Below, piece by piece: positions 6,356 to 8,081 of a DNA stretch of 8,081 bases; the stretch's first letter is position 1, and each line of letters opens with the position of its first letter. The notes beneath the pieces are model-generated. The model was given only the letters and a program-made list of their open reading frames with translations. It searched no databases and was not told the origin of the DNA. The stretch lies in contig JASGFB010000152.1 of NCBI GenBank assembly GCA_047605765.1, positions 1-8,081 on the forward strand, written 5' to 3'. Both the position numbers and the translations under genes were made by a program. This DNA comes from JBGVSA01 sp047605765. Lineage in GTDB: Bacteria; Pseudomonadota; Gammaproteobacteria; Burkholderiales; Rhodocyclaceae.

Positions 6356-6360
6356 TCTCC
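6356..6360 (-). promoter_or_regulatory. Ribosome binding site that makes the AP2 gene start ambiguous
   Basis: On the minus strand GGAGA abuts the ATG at 6355 with no spacer, but lies six bases before an in-frame GTG at 6349. Spacing favours the GTG; codon type favours the ATG. The difference is two residues. Confidence 0.5.
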
Positions 6361-6408
6361 AACACTGACAGGTTGCGAGCGCCGTTGCGGGCAACACTGT
6401 ACGCAACC
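6360..6408 (-). repeat. Concentric palindrome and direct repeat before the AP2 gene
   Basis: GGTTGCG (6371-6377) pairs with CGCAACC (6402-6408), and inside it GTTGC (6384-6388) pairs with GCAAC (6391-6395). Both have their centre at 6389.5, so one 38-base imperfect palindrome is present. In addition CAACACTG occurs directly repeated at 6360-6367 and 6392-6399, 32 bases apart, close to three helical turns. The set lies between the AT-rich candidate promoter and the start codon, a place suited to an operator or to a leader-RNA hairpin. Confidence 0.6.
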
Positions 6409-6420
6409 GGCCACTTAAGA

Positions 6421-6450
6421 AATTTCGGCTATTTATAAAAAAACTTTAGG
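6421..6450 (-). promoter_or_regulatory. AT-rich candidate promoter region of the AP2-domain gene
   Basis: This is the most AT-rich stretch between the kinase and AP2 genes. On the minus strand it reads a run of seven T followed by ATAAAT, giving a TATAAA -10-like hexamer (plus 6432-6437). A convincing -35 was not found 16-18 bases upstream. The T-run could also help end kinase transcription, but no good stem precedes it. The rest of the 153-base gap (6356-6508) holds only the palindrome noted separately. Confidence 0.35.
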
Positions 6451-6508
6451 GACGCCGACATGAATCTCTGCTAGGGATGATCTGGAATTTTTCAGCGCAT
6501 GATCCGGC

Positions 6509-7876
<1,368 letters not shown>

Positions 7877-8081
7877 GTTGCCTTATGCCCAGTGCCCGCG
7901 GAGAGGCTATTGATCTTGTTCCGCGATACTTCTGATCGCTATATACCATTTACCTTACGGACTATAGCGAAAAGACTTACAAAGATACGGTATAGGCGCA
8001 AATTTGGCGCAGACAGCGCGCCGGTCACACAAAAAAACCACATCGCCCCTTGAAATACCCCGGGACACCCCCATACAGGCT
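7877..8081 (-). promoter_or_regulatory. Leader / promoter region of the kinase gene, with inverted repeat
   Basis: These 205 bases hold no credible gene. About 7930-8005 is clearly richer in A and T than the coding DNA, as expected for a promoter. TCGCTATA (7936-7943) is repeated inverted as TATAGCGA (7963-7970), 19 bases apart; a related TATAGGCG is at 7991-7998. TATAGT and TATATA on the minus strand resemble -10 boxes, but no -35 at standard spacing was found. A seven-T run on the minus strand (8031-8037) might belong to a terminator of an upstream gene, but no stem precedes it. Confidence 0.45.

Overview
The window is GC-rich, densely coded DNA that looks like a Gram-negative, motile betaproteobacterium. 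A Rhodocyclales-type genome (Azoarcus/Thauera relatives) is my best guess, based on gene content and codon style, not on any marker gene. No rRNA, tRNA, CRISPR array, transposase or insertion-sequence end was seen.

Left part, plus strand (1 to about 2872): the end of a flagellar late operon. In order it has the C-terminal part of fliS (flagellin chaperone), a fliT-like chaperone, a fliK-like hook-length control gene, a stand-alone FlhB C-terminal-domain gene, and a ycgR-type PilZ protein that links c-di-GMP to flagellar braking. Several genes overlap or nearly abut (ATGA between fliS and fliT, 14 bp between fliK and the FlhB-like gene), so they are probably co-translated.

Middle, plus strand (2945 to 4839): a UPF0303/HbpS-like protein, a chagasin-type (I42) protease-inhibitor lipoprotein translationally coupled to it, and a cation diffusion facilitator. 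A MoeB/ThiF/HesA-type E1-like adenylyltransferase (4854 to 5609, minus) converges on the cation transporter with a 14-bp gap.

Right part, minus strand (5610 to 8081): a small protein with two AP2-like DNA-binding modules and a basic tail, flanked by a good intrinsic terminator and a striking concentric palindrome. Then comes a cytosolic Ser/Thr protein kinase fused to a degenerate cyclic-nucleotide-binding domain, with an AT-rich leader carrying an inverted repeat. The AP2 protein with its upstream palindrome, and the kinase fusion, are the least ordinary content. I found no clear multi-gene novel system. The flagellar genes form one functional unit; the others look like independent housekeeping or regulatory genes.
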